Shown: in pieces, positions 12,120 to 23,610 of the stretch
Position numbering within the stretch: the stretch's first letter is position 1
How the letters are laid out: the number at the start of each line of letters is the position of its first letter
Assembly (NCBI GenBank): GCA_030407005.1
Contig: JAUDYN010000007.1
Coordinates: 2,294,001-2,358,000 of the forward strand
Length of the DNA stretch: 64,000 nt
Origin: Desarmillaria ectypa
Taxonomy: Eukaryota; Basidiomycota; Agaricomycetes; Agaricales; Physalacriaceae
Direction: 5' to 3'
Notes under the pieces: generated by a model
The model's database searches: none
What the model was told of the DNA's origin: nothing
Seen by the model: the letters and a program-made list of their open reading frames with translations, nothing else
Made by a program: the position numbers and the translations under genes

Positions 12120-12477
12120 ATGTCGTCTGGATTCAGCTGGACAGGATGTGAGCCCGTCGTCTGCTCGTTGTTTCTACTGCTTACCTCGTCTAGCTCGACC
12201 TCGCTGCTTTGTCTACTGGCAAGAGTTCTCCAAATGTTACTCCCAAGCAGATGTTCCCCAGCAATGCGCCGCTCAGTCCGCTGATTACCTCGAGTGTCTA
12301 CATGGCGACAAAGAGGTGAGCTTCGTATGTCGCCTCTGTCGCCTGGCTAATGTCAACTAGGCTGCTCGTACTGCTGCTATCGCTGCCGAAGCTACTCGAC
12401 AGGGCGCCGCAAAGGTTCAAGAGGCGGCAAAGGAGGAGGGTCTACCCGTCGGTGTTGGCCTCATACAGCGCTCGTAG
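12120..12477 (+). CDS. NADH:ubiquinone oxidoreductase subunit NDUFS5-like (twin CX9C)
   Basis: Three exons (12120-12147, 12194-12315, 12361-12477) encode 88 residues. The protein resembles the 15-kDa NDUFS5 accessory subunit of respiratory complex I, on the intermembrane-space face. The diagnostic pattern is twin CX9C: C-FVYWQEFSK-C and C-AAQSADYLE-C, followed by an Ala/Lys-rich helix. Proteins of this pattern are imported and oxidised by the Mia40-Erv1 relay. The first exon carries only nine codons (MSSGFSWTG) plus one base. It shares a very short 5' region with ERV1 and converges on ATG18. Another twin CX9C family cannot be fully excluded, but the first-half sequence fits NDUFS5 well. Confidence 0.85.
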
Positions 12478-12620
12478 TTTGTGCAAACCATGTCGCTCGG
12501 AATATCTTTGAATCGTCACTTTCAAAACCACGAATCACTGTACACATAACCTCAAAGAAATACTACACAAGTCCAGCCGAAAGGTTCAGGGTAAAAATAA
12601 CGATACAATACTTTCATCCC

Positions 12621-14122
12621 TTAGTCTATAACATCCTTGGCTGAATCTTCACCGGAATCCAGCAAGCTACGGACATGCATTAGCATTAGAAAACTGAAGA
12701 CCAAAGGCACGCACCTGAACTGCTTCATCAGAGAACACTCGCCGCCATTTTCCAGGTCAATATTGTACGAGTAAAAGTAACCCTCAGAGGAAATCACCAT
12801 CACCTGTGGCATTGTCCCGCTCAGCGCAACCACACACCGTGCACCGCTCGTCGGCAACCGCAAGAAAGCAAAGTCTCTAGACGGCTCCCACATCTCCGTT
12901 ATCGTATTGGGAAGATACCCGCCCATCGAATGTGATAGGCTCTTCGTGACCTGTAACGACTTCCTCCTCAGACTGGACGACACTCCGCTACCCTTCTTCT
13001 TCTCGATGAACGCTTCGTACCCCCCATCAAGCTGTGTCGTCTCCCTGCTATCGACAGACTCCGCTGGACTCGCCATCCCATCCTTCCTCTGCGTGTTTCC
13101 GCCACCAAGTCGGAAGATGTGGACTGTATCGTGCGCTGAGCTCACTGCCAGCAGCGACGAAACCAAATTGAAATTGATCGAATAGATTCGTGCTTCGCGC
13201 GTCCCCCGGCGGAACTGATAGAGTTTCTCAGCGCCCGGGATGCTCCAGACACGAATGACAGTGCCCTTGTCAGAAGCAGTGGCCAAAAGAGAGCCGCTGG
13301 AATTAATGGACAGAAAAGATATGGGTGATTTGTGAGCTTGAATAACATTCGCGACGGTGAGAGAGCGGGTGGAGAACAGCAGAACGTCGCCAGATTGAGT
13401 CTGCAGCTGTGAAGATGAGGCGACCGGTGGTGGTACAGCGAGCGGTGATGTTGGTGAAGGTACAGGTGATGGATACGCTAAGTACGAGCTGTCGGCCGAC
13501 GGAGAAAGGGCGCAAATGGCTGGGACCATCAGTACACGATTCATGAAAACACGTTGGAGCGCACCTTCAGGATTCGCGGTCGTTTCAATAACGTGTAACA
13601 ACCGCATGTTTGAGATATCATATATGTAAATCTCGGTTTCCAGCACGATGACAAGCGTTTTCCTGTTCAGCTTGACGGCGAGAATTGACGACGGGAAAAG
13701 TAACTCGCATATCATGGATTGTCTCTACGCTGAGTTGAGTGACAACGAAGAAAAGGGCCAGTAGACAGTACCTTTGTGTTCACTATCTGCAGCTTCCTTG
13801 GACTTGAATGCGGTTGATCTGCCGCCCCAACTAGAGCTATCAGTGACGTGCAGAACAGCATCTCCACTATGCCACGGGCACCATCATCTAGACAACAAAG
13901 TCAGTGACAGGTGACCACAGTGCTCAGCGACCTACTCATTGTGTACACCCTCCCGAATGGCTCGCAGTTGGTAATGCTGTAGCCCCTCCGAGTGCCGACC
14001 GACACGCATCTAACAGATTCTAAGCGTTTTTGCAAGTACATTCGACTCGAACATTCAGAAACTCACGAGAAGTCCTGATTGAAATTGGCAAAAAGCATGT
14101 TGCTGTTCGTCCGTTCAGCCAT
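12621..14122 (-). CDS. ATG18: Autophagy-related protein 18 (PROPPIN)
   Basis: Phosphoinositide-binding seven-bladed beta-propeller that recruits Atg2 to the autophagosome formation site and also acts at vacuole and endosome membranes. Five exons: 14067-14122, 13936-14009, 13772-13887, 12715-13724 and 12621-12666, 433 residues. Visible marks are the N-terminal [16 protein letters not shown] blade, the PI3P/PI(3,5)P2-binding FRRG motif (about residue 250), flanking conserved segments ([19 protein letters not shown] before, RIYSINFN after), and the C-terminal MKQFSLLDS. The last intron is a multiple of three, so retention would not shift frame but would add an unusual insert; the spliced end matches the family. 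A Ser/Pro-rich insert near residues 128-155 is not conserved. Confidence 0.94.
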
Positions 14123-14239
14123 GATGAGCAAAAGTACGAGTGGAGGTATGCAGGGAAAGGGTAACCTTCCAAAATTGATCACCTTGGCTTCCACGTGCGT
14201 AAAAATTTCCTTATTCAGTTTCCTGAGAGAAAGGCATTT

Positions 14240-16668
14240 CTACAACTCTACACACATAAGCTGCTGAGCATTGTAAAGTGACGATTCCTCTCCGCATTTC
14301 TTCAATATCTCAGATCGAGCTGCGCGTCCCACGGCGACCACTGACTCGAGTGAGACAATCGATCCTGTGAGATTCAAAACAGGAAGCGAGCGCCATTCCG
14401 GTAACGTCTTCTCTGGCAAGTCCAACAAGGCAAAAGAGTCAACACCGTCCGTCAACTGCATCAATGGGAGCAAGAACAAGTCCCGTTTCTCCTTTGAGCG
14501 GTCCTTCACATGGGACCCGACTTCAAGGTGGTTCGTAGACAGCGAGACGAAATCAGCAAAGTTGGGATAGAGCATGACGTAGCCGCGAAGATATACCAGC
14601 TCGATAAAGTACTTCTTCCACGATTTTCTCCATTGATTAGAGCGGACCTCGGGAACGATAGTAACATCGATTTTGAGCGATATTTCGGAGAACCGGACGG
14701 ACAGATAGTCATGAAATTCGCGCCAGTGTTCTGGGAAGTATACCGCGCCCCAGCTGCAGGGGATTTGTGAAAGGTATGGTGACGATACTGGCAACTCAAA
14801 GCTCCCGAAGAGAGCCCGTGCATTAAATTGTCTTCGGCCGTCGGGATGAAGTTCGATATGCTTTTGCTGATACAGGCTGATACCAAAAAGTTGTGGTGAC
14901 ATATTGCATTCGTCTCCGTAGCTGATTAATGTCAAATAGATCCGCGATAGAGGAAAGGATTACCCACCGATAGCGAAGGATGGTCATCTTTATCCATGCA
15001 TAGAACAAGGGTGACAGTTCTACATCATCCTCCAGTAAAAGACCGTAGCTGTGATTTGAATTTGGATACCAAGATTCAACCACGGCAGGCAGTAGTCCTC
15101 CATGAATGACCCGATGATGCACGAACACGCTACCGTGGGTCCATTGGAAATTGCGAGTCAGGTACATAGTCGTCTCATCGGACGATTGTTCCAAATTGAT
15201 CCTCAAATCCAGTCGGTCGCCGTAGAATCTCCCGCTGGATAAAGAATTCAATAATCGAGCCAAGGAATGTGGTCTGTCCTTAGTGATGATACTAACATCG
15301 ACTTGTGGAATGTTCCAATCTAGTCGAGTATTAAGATTTTGTTTCGGCTGAATGAGAGAACATACTTCGCCATTCAGAAAGCGAGAGCGCTCCCATCCAT
15401 GTACAATAGGGTAGGTCCCGTCGGGATAAACGCACCCTAGTAGCAGACGTAGTCGCAAGTTCAAGTTCGCTTAAAGATATTACAATATCTGAGTGACGAC
15501 CAAAGATGCGGTAGACCTGTAAGGAGTAGTCCTGGGGTTCAGACAGGATGTTGTATTGGATGACGCACGATCCATGACTGAACGACTGTTTCGGAGAAGG
15601 CGACATGACTGACAGAAAATACACCGCAGCATATACCAGAAATCCCTTTCCTTGAAGTTGACAAGGAACAGACGCGAATGTCTGCAGATCGCCCAAAGTT
15701 GGAAATAGGATAACAAAGACTGGCTGAGGCTGATGGTCCACAATAGCAGAGCAACGAGATGGTAAATCAATGCTACTGTTACTGGAGAGATGCGGGCCGG
15801 TAAGGAGACTATCCCAGGCGCTGAATCTTTTTTTGTGTCTACACCAAGCGGAATGCTTCTCTGAAGAAAATGGTAGCACGACTCCGCCGTGTTCACGATT
15901 ATTTACAGATGTGATGTGGGTTCCAAAGTCGCGCCAAAAGTGAGAATCAGAAGCGCGGCTGGTGGAGTACGCTAGAGTCCTGGGCATCACAAAAGGCGGC
16001 ACCAAGTACGAAGCCTTCTGAGGCGCTTGGGAAGGAGTAATACATGATGTGCGAAAGCCTCTAGGTCCTACAGGGACAGAGGAATAGGGCGGGTTAAGGA
16101 GTACGGCTCGAATTTCCACGCTGATGGTAGAAAGCGCAGTGTCATCGAGGAGCAAAACCCAATCAGTGACAACTTGTGACGCGACCCTGAGAGCAGCCAT
16201 CGCGCCATGCGCATCTCGCGGCCATATACGAAGAGAAAAATCCGGGTGATCTACACCTTCCAGTGATGAAACGAAATCGCGTATTAGAGACTGTGTGGCC
16301 GCAAGGTTAGATTCTGGCGTGATAAGGACAACTTCGCTTAGACGCGATGCGGATAAGAAAGGCAAGAACAAGTCGGTAATAATTGGAATGGAAGAAGGCA
16401 GAAATGGCAGGACGGCTGTCAGCGAGTGCGGTTCGATGGTTCGAGACATGTTGAGATGGACGGCGTATTGGGAATGATGAGAAGGAGAAGGTGGGACATT
16501 GATTAGAGTACTGCTTGGGTATTGTCGCAAAAAAGCAAGCAAGATAAAACACGGAATAAATATTAAGAGAGAAGCGGAGCGTTGCGAAATGAACGAATAC
16601 ATTGAACGAAAGTTGACAAGAGCCGAGACGAAATCGTAACACGCCAAAACCGGCCCTAAATATATCAT
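14240..16668 (-). CDS. Membrane glycosyltransferase with two GT-A-like domains
   Basis: Type II membrane protein with glycosyltransferase family 2-like regions; donor and acceptor are unknown. Three exons: 15436-16668, 14968-15347 and 14240-14921, 764 residues. The first join uses a GTGCGT donor and CATTCAG acceptor (88-nt intron) and keeps the frame. A hydrophobic anchor lies around residues 33-47. The first GT-like region has VVLITPESN and VTDWVLLLDD (DxD-like). The second has VDVSIITKDRPHSLARLLNS and YGLLLEDDVELSPLFYAW. Downstream FPEHWREFHDYLSVRF and NQWRKSWKKYF are family-like. Translation could instead start at the later Met 23 (16602), just before the anchor. Probably Golgi or ER luminal. 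It is divergent from RAD4 with 91 bp between. Confidence 0.82.
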
Positions 16669-16759
16669 GTGACCTTGACAACGGCAAATGTCGTGACACC
16701 GACCGTTGAACGATTACACTCATCTGCCTCCACCTTCTATCAGTGGCTGACCCTTTACT

Positions 16760-19679
16760 ATGCACCGACGAGGAAACAAGTCCAAAAAGGCGCGCTGTTT
16801 ACTCCCATTATCAGCCATTTCAATATCGAACTGTTGCCCTAGGTTCCTAATGTCAAATTACGTCCTGCACAACCCAAGTCGTCCTCGTCAAAGCGAAAGC
16901 AAACTGAGGAGAAGCTATGGGCGAAGGAGACCCAGCTAGAAAGCGAGGACACGAGCTATACGGACCCTTGTCCGAGGCCATTTTGGGGAATGGTCATATG
17001 TGCAACGGGAATCCAAGACAAGGCGCGTCGTATTCAGCTGTACAATTCCCTATATTAACATCGCCACCAGCCAGCCCTGTTTAAGAAAGCCATAGAGCTT
17101 GGTGCTCAGACTGCTTCAGCATTTACAGATCGCGTCACCCACCTTGTAGCCAAAGATCACGGCGGAGCAAAATACAATGTATGTCTTATGCACCTTTCTG
17201 TGCCAGCCTTGATTAACACTGTCTAGTGCGCCTTGCAACTCAAGATACCTATACTTCAGCCAGAGTGGATAACCGAGTGCTATGAGGTCTGGCTGCGAGG
17301 GGACGATTTTGACGTTCAAGAGGTGCGTGACTGCTTATCAACGTTGTCCTCCGATTCCTAATGCACCTCGTAGAGTCTGGACAAATATCGCCTGCCAGTT
17401 TTCTCAGGCGTCATTATGTCTATATCAGGCATAACGGACTTGGAAAGGCGGATGCAAATTAACCGGCTATTAATCCAGCAGAAGGGTGTTTATGCTAAGG
17501 AACTCACACGACCAGTCAAGGTGACGCATTTACTGTGTTCTGGCGATGATGAGACAGATAAAATGAAATATGCCAAAAAATTCAATCAAAGTAAGGAGGC
17601 CGATATACATCTCGTGTGGGAAGAATGGTTTTGGGATTCGTTGGAGTTCGGCGGTGAGTATCCGCTCGCATGAGGGTTTCGTAGCTCTGATACCCATTGC
17701 AGGACGATTCGACGAGGAAATGTATCAAATCCGACGACCACGACCAGAGCGCAAGTCTATTACTGAGCGTTTGTATCTCAGCCATCTCCTCAAATCGTTT
17801 ATTTTACCTGCTTTTCTCTTGCAGCCCCTGCTTCCTCTTCACCGGTTACGGACCCGGAGCCAACAATGTCTCTGCCCAATAATGCCGACGAAGAGGAAGA
17901 GCCCGCTTCAATTAACCGCGTACCCGCTGTAACTGTTCAAGTATGGCAGAGCCTTCTGCAACACAGGGGATATGAGGTCTCTAATCGAGGCCGTCTTGTC
18001 CGAAGTCCAACGAAATCACAGCCTACTAAACAACTTCTCGAGGATCAGCCGCCCTCACCGACGGGCGAAAGTATCATTACCAAATTTCGTCGCGCCAACT
18101 CATTTGCACCTCCGAAGCAGGATACCGGCGAGACACCTTTCGCCCGAAGTCACTCTGAGCCTGTAGCTGGTCCTTCGTCAGCTACGGCTACTTCGACTTT
18201 ATTCGCAGGAATCAAGTTTTGTGCCCTTGGCGAAGCCAAGTCAGCATCTGTTAAAGACGCGATCGAGCGGTCTGGCGGTTGCCTCACTTCTGAAGAGGAT
18301 GATGCAGACTACATACTCGTACGCCTCGTCAGGTAAGCGTTTATCTCATCCTCGGGATCACTGTCTCATCGTATAATCGTAGTGGTAGTAAATTCTTTCG
18401 CTCGGAGATGGATCCGGAACAGAGAAAGAAGTATCGCACTGAATGCTGGCTTGAGAGGTCTATATTTGAGGAGAGACTTTGCGATCCTGAAGCTCATGTG
18501 TCATTCTCACCTCTCGGAATCGAAGTGCCTCTACCCGGTGAGTTTACTGATCTAGCGTTCCGTATATGCACCATTGACAATATATATCTTTAGATGCCGA
18601 AAAGGTACTTATCAGTTTCTCTGGTTTAGATGAATCAGAAGCCTATTTCACCCGCCGTCTTGTGCGAGCGCTCGGCATGATTCTTGCACCCGTATTTTCT
18701 CGCCAAGCGACTCACCTTCTATGTCCTTCCGCTACGGGTGCAAAATATGACAAAGCACGCGAATGGGGCGTACCCGTTGTACATATGAGATGGCTGGCGG
18801 AGGCTGTGAGTACAGGGTGCGTCCCAGACGTGTCTGCTTTCCTCGTCACGTCCGTGAATACCGATAAAAAGGGGAAGGGGAAGGCTAATGATGATTCGGC
18901 GATGGTTGATATTACTAATGGTAAACTCTAGCTCAAAACTTATTACATGACATTGATGCTTTGTGTCAGACAAGAAGCTAGGGACAGAACCACGTTCGCA
19001 GTCTTCAGCGAAGGGAGAAAAGGCCCCGTGCTCCGACCTTGAGCCATCAGGACTTCAACAAGCATTGGAAGCATCTCCACAATCTTCGTTTCGATGGCCG
19101 CACGACGCTCCCGTTATCTCACCACCAGAAATTTCATTCGGTAGCCCTCGTAGCGGACTACTGAGCTCTGACATTCCGAAGCCAGTAGAACGAGGGAAAA
19201 CGCCTGCGTCTAACACTCCATTGCCCACCACACTATCATTTGGAGGAGATTCTGTACCAGAACAGCTGTCAGTTCACGCGACTCCCCCGAATTTACTTGG
19301 AAAGCGAAAATCAGAAGAAGCTCCGGTAGTAGAGAAACGATTGCGTCCCCGTTTGAGGTCAAAACCTCGGTCGAGGCAGGAGTCTGTGAGAGATATCGCT
19401 GCTGAGGTGGCCGCACTGACTGACAAGGTGGCTGGATTTGATGAGACATTTGACGAGTTTAGTGGTGAAGGATTGGAGAACGATGTGGTAGGAGGCACAA
19501 CGAAGGTTGGCGCACTGGAGAGTATGCGCGTGATGTACGAAGATCCTGCCCAACGCGAAGAAAAACGGAAGCTCTTGAATCTACTGAGCGGTGGAAATAT
19601 CCAAGAACAGCCAGGTACTACCTCTGAAGGTCAGACCCGAGCAAGTAGACGGAAGAGCTCGAAAGTTGCCGGCTTTTGA
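16760..19679 (+). CDS. BRCT protein Rad4/Dpb11 (TopBP1 homologue)
   Basis: Scaffold for replication initiation (linking Sld2/Sld3-type factors to the helicase) and for ATR-type checkpoint signalling. Ten exons: 16760-16789, 16843-17026, 17075-17178, 17227-17322, 17374-17653, 17703-17768, 17825-18332, 18383-18537, 18594-18920 and 18970-19679, about 819 residues. Four BRCT domains show: FWGMVICATGI..FTDRVTHLVA, SGVIMSISGI..KVTHLLCSGD with WEEWFWDSLEFGGRF, IKFCALGEAKS (about residue 382) and VLISFSGLDES..ATHLLCPS (about residue 478). The C-terminal tail is disordered with a basic patch. The first intron must use a GC donor (AAG|gcgcgc), since all frames block a GT alternative. The second can be read GT-AG (used here) or GC-AG with equal length. 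Confidence 0.88.
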
Positions 19680-19818
19680 GATCTTTATTGCTATTTATTT
19701 ATTTTTGTTTGATGTTTGACGGGAAGACGTGGATGTTATGTAGTATACACCGAGGGCAAGCTGTTTCTGCGCCCAAGGGATATTGTAGAAAGAATTACAA
19801 GGTACTGCAGCACATAGG

Positions 19819-20911
19819 TTACACCTCGTTCCTGGCTTCGAGAGCCTCTAGTCGCGCCACTTGCCTATGTTTCGTGAGGTCCACGAAAACATCAGTAATA
19901 AAGGGAACATACCGATCTCTAACTGCTTCCTGCCATCTTTGCAATTTCGCAATTTCGTTCACTTGGAATCCATAGATTCTCGGCCTGTACCTGTCGGCTT
20001 TGAGCGCGACACTAGTAGTGTTGATGCCTTCTCCTCCATCACTAGCAACAACTTCTTGCACCTCTTCCCGAACCCCCCTTCTTCGTCTCCCGGAAGAATC
20101 CACACCTTCACGGGAGCTTGTAGCGCCTTCTGTTGGCGGGCCAGTCTTTGGAGGAATTAATGTGGGGTATACCAAGAACAGCAAGTGTGGAAATGTCGTT
20201 CCAAAGTAGGCTCCATCAATGGATCCATGTCGGGATGACTTGGGTGAGTATATGTCTTCACAGCGCCCGCAGTATAGTTTGACCGACTTTTCGTACGGAA
20301 CATCGGTTAAACCTACGGGAAGGAGGGGTTGCTGTTGGCAGAGAACACGTGGGCACCGTCCGAATTCGATGCGTTTATACTTTTCGAGCTGCAGTAAAGG
20401 ATCATTATATGAAGAACCAAGGATGTCCCAAGTGAACCAACCATCTTGGCTAGGCCTCGCGTTGTAACGATCCACCTAGCATGTATGAGGCCATACAAAA
20501 GTCTAGCTTGAACATCGAGTGAGGCGCGGAAGTCATCCTGAATGTCGTCATCTGCAACAAGCCTCGGCGCCATTTCCCATGCGAGGAAAGATGAAGAGAC
20601 TCACCAAGATTGTCGGTGATAAGGTCCAAAGCTTGGGGGTAGTTGACGATCTCGTTGTTCAAGCCAGTCAAGTTGAATCGGTCTAGAATGAAGTCTTCGT
20701 CCACTTCACAGAAGTACTCGTTGCCCTTGGAGGATAGAAACCAAGATATCCACTGTGCAGAGGCTTAACATAATTGAAGAAACTAAGATACATTTGGGAC
20801 GTGCCGAGCTGAAGGCTATTGAGACAACGGTGGTAGTGGGTGCAGGAAACCATACCTAGAGTAATCCGAGTCGGATCCCGTCGAGATCTCCTCCACTGCA
20901 CGATGAAGCAT
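19819..20911 (-). CDS. CKB1: Casein kinase 2 regulatory (beta) subunit
   Basis: Regulatory subunit of the constitutive kinase CK2; it dimerises through a zinc finger and holds two catalytic subunits. Six exons: 20851-20911, 20792-20808 (17 nt), 20605-20752, 20442-20551, 19913-20388 and 19819-19864, 285 residues. Visible are [48 protein letters not shown], the zinc ligands CPRVLC and CGRCEDIY, and [14 protein letters not shown]. The last intron is 48 nt, a multiple of three, so a retained form would stay in frame; its consensus gtatgt donor argues for splicing. The 17-nt exon is needed to keep frame between the acidic N-terminus and WISWF. CKB1 versus CKB2 naming is not decidable here. Confidence 0.93.
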
Positions 20912-21066
20912 GGTAGTCAGTGTTGACGACGGTGCTAGGCAGACACGAACTTGCGAAGAACAACGAATGTGTAGGAGTAAGAAGAAGAGATGGTAATAAC
21001 GTATCGTCACGTCACACTCTTGATTTCTGCCCAAGAAATTTTGGAATTTTTTGCACCAGAACCTCA

Positions 21067-23388
21067 ATGGTCGAATCACGGCTGGTCGATGCGAAGGCCA
21101 CATTTACTACCTTTTCGCACCTCCTCGATGCGCGTCTTCTCCGTGCTCTTGCCGATATGGGCTTTGCCCGCCCCACTCTAGTACAAGCAAAAGCGATTCC
21201 ATTAGCCCTCGAGAGCAAAGATATCTTGGCTCGTGCTCAGACTGGAAGTGGAAAGACTGCTGCATATTGCATACCCGTCGCACAAAAGATACTCAATGCA
21301 AAAAGTGTGGGTGAGCTTCAATGGCATTCTGCAGGAGATGTTGTTAATAATATTGAATACAGTCTCTGGAAAAGGAGGATCCCTCGTACCAGGCAACTCG
21401 GGCGTTGGTATTGGTTCCAACCAGAGAATTGGCCCAACAAGTCACCGCCTCACTGAAGGAAATATTAAAATATTGTGAGAAGGAGATCGGCTGCGTCAAC
21501 GTTTCTGCTGGGACGACCCCGCATCTACAACGGTGAATCTTGCCCATTTTTAGGCTCTAGGACAACAAGTAACGCCAAGTGTCTTAGGACTCTTCTTTCA
21601 GACAGACCTGATATCGTGGTCGCTACACCAACTCGGGCATTGGCGCTCCTTCAGTCCAAGGTAGGCCTCTTCTGATACCTTCTATACGAAACTGAAGATT
21701 TTCAGTTACTTATATTAACGGCTCTAGAGTCACTGGTCATTGACGAAGCAGATCTTATTCTTTCTTATGGCCACGATGAAACTGTTCGGCAAATATTCAG
21801 CGGAATGTATCTACCAAAAGTATTCCAATCGTTCCTTATGAGTGCCACTATGACAGAGGAAGTCGAACTTTTGAAAGGGTTAACACTACGCAATCCAGTT
21901 CGTTCATACTTTATTAACATCAAGCATCTATCTCACCTTCTGTGCAGGCCATACTGAGATTAGAACAGGGCGAAGATGAAGCTGCCAATTTGACACAATA
22001 TTCCGTCAAGTGCGATAAATATTCCATGTCCAAGTTCTTGAAGCCTAATCGGTTTTCAGATGCTCAGAAGTGGACAAATTCCTTCTCACATATGTTATCC
22101 TCAAACTCAAGCTCATCAAAGGAAAATGCATTTTATTCGTCAATGATGTAGACCGGAGTTATCGGCTCAAACTCTTTCTTGAGCAGTTTTCCATCAAAAG
22201 TTGTGTTCTCAACTCGGAGCTCCCACTGAATTCGAGGTGAGCAGATGGTTTGAGTACTGGATACCCGGTTTGATGAGACAAACAGATACCACACCGTGCA
22301 AGAATTCAACAAAGGTGTCTATGATTATATTATCGCCACTGATGAAAGTGGAACCCATGGAGCAGACCAAGAGTCTGAAGACGAGGAGGAGGAGGAAGAG
22401 CCCAATGATGAGAATAAAGAACCTGAACAACAGTGTACGATTCTTTTAGAGTGTTATAACTAATTGCTCATCACGTTGCAGTTACATCCACTCAACGGGA
22501 GTTGGAGCCTTCATCTGAAGAGCCGCCAGTAGCCATTGGTTCCTCAAGCTCCTCGCGCAAACGCAAGCGATCTTCTCCGGAGCCTGCGCAGAAGTCCAAG
22601 AAACGAAGGTCCCAAAAAGATGGAGGCGACAGAGAATACGGAGTAACCCGTGGAATCGATTTTGTCGATGTTACCTGTGTCCTAAATTTTGACCTGCCTG
22701 GCAGCTCACGATCATACACCCATCGCATAGGACGCACTGCGCGCGCTGGACGGACAGGCATGTCGTTGTCATTTGTGGTTCCACAAGACCAGTGGGGAAA
22801 AAACAAAGTCGTAGGATGCCTGCCAACTGCTAAACGAGATATTGTGGTATTTGAAAGAATCGAGCAGGAGCAAGCGGCAAGGGGCAGCAAGATCAAAGAC
22901 TATGTTTTTGACATGAAACAAGTTGAGGCGTTCAGGTATAGAATGGAAGATGCTCTACGGTCGGTCACAAGGACGGCGATTCGAGAAGCTAGGATGAAGG
23001 AGTTGAAGACAGAAATATTGAATTCAGATAAGCTGAAAGTGAGTTGTCTCCTCTTTTGTCTCTTGCTCACTCACCGCCTCCATCGTAGGTGCACTTTGAA
23101 GATAATCCTCTTGACCTAGAATATCTACGGCATGACAAAGTTTTACATCCAACTCGAATTCAGCCTCACATGAAGCATGTGCCAAAATATCTTCTTCCAC
23201 GCGTTGGCCCTGTGAATGGAGCAACGGAAGGAACGACAACAGCCGACAAGTCCGTTGGTTTCGTGGGCTTCAAGAAGAACATCCAAGACGGATCGCGACG
23301 AGGCCGTGGTCGGGGACGCGGTGGCGGTGGCGGTGGCGGACGAGGGGGGAAAAAGAAGTCGGACCCTTTGAAGAAATTCGGTCGATAG
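21067..23388 (+). CDS. DBP9: ATP-dependent RNA helicase Dbp9 (DEAD box)
   Basis: Nucleolar DEAD-box helicase of the Dbp9/DDX56 branch, needed for 60S subunit assembly. Nine exons: 21067-21306, 21363-21532, 21588-21660, 21706-21897, 21948-22009, 22060-22236, 22286-22434, 22482-23038 and 23089-23388, 639 residues. Motifs in order: Q-motif region [17 protein letters not shown], Walker A AQTGSGKT (about residue 57), PTREL, DEAD as VIDEADLIL (about 172), SAT, a motif IV-like segment [16 protein letters not shown], and [10 protein letters not shown] (about 435). An acidic then lysine-rich insert interrupts the C-terminal helicase lobe before TRGIDF, a Dbp9 feature. The tail is RG/glycine-rich. The second exon ends CG and resumes after a 55-nt intron to give HLQRTLLSD. 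Divergent from CK2 beta (155 bp). Confidence 0.93.
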
Positions 23389-23610
23389 ACACAGACGTTT
23401 AGATTTACTACATGTCCTATTTGTTGTCATTGGATGATATTGGGGTCGCGTTCCAAAAATGGAATTTTACTGATCCCTCCTGATCGTGACCATAGTGACA
23501 TCATCGCTCTCGCGTATATGAATAGTGTGTTTGCTGGCGATTTGATTACCTCCTTACTTTGAACCACGACCATCTCCTTAATTTCGACCATCCTTCCGTT
23601 GTGTAACACG

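Noticed and set aside
15348..15480. Possible frameshift in the glycosyltransferase
   Set aside because: An 88-nt GT-AG intron (15348-15435) with a good donor and acceptor keeps the frame, so no frameshift is needed.
15480..15896. 138-codon minus-strand frame overlapping the glycosyltransferase
   Set aside because: Alternative frame of the real exon; the true frame carries the conserved motifs and splices cleanly.
23290..23360. GGC-rich run as a simple repeat element
   Set aside because: It encodes the RG/glycine-rich tail of Dbp9, a normal feature of such helicases.
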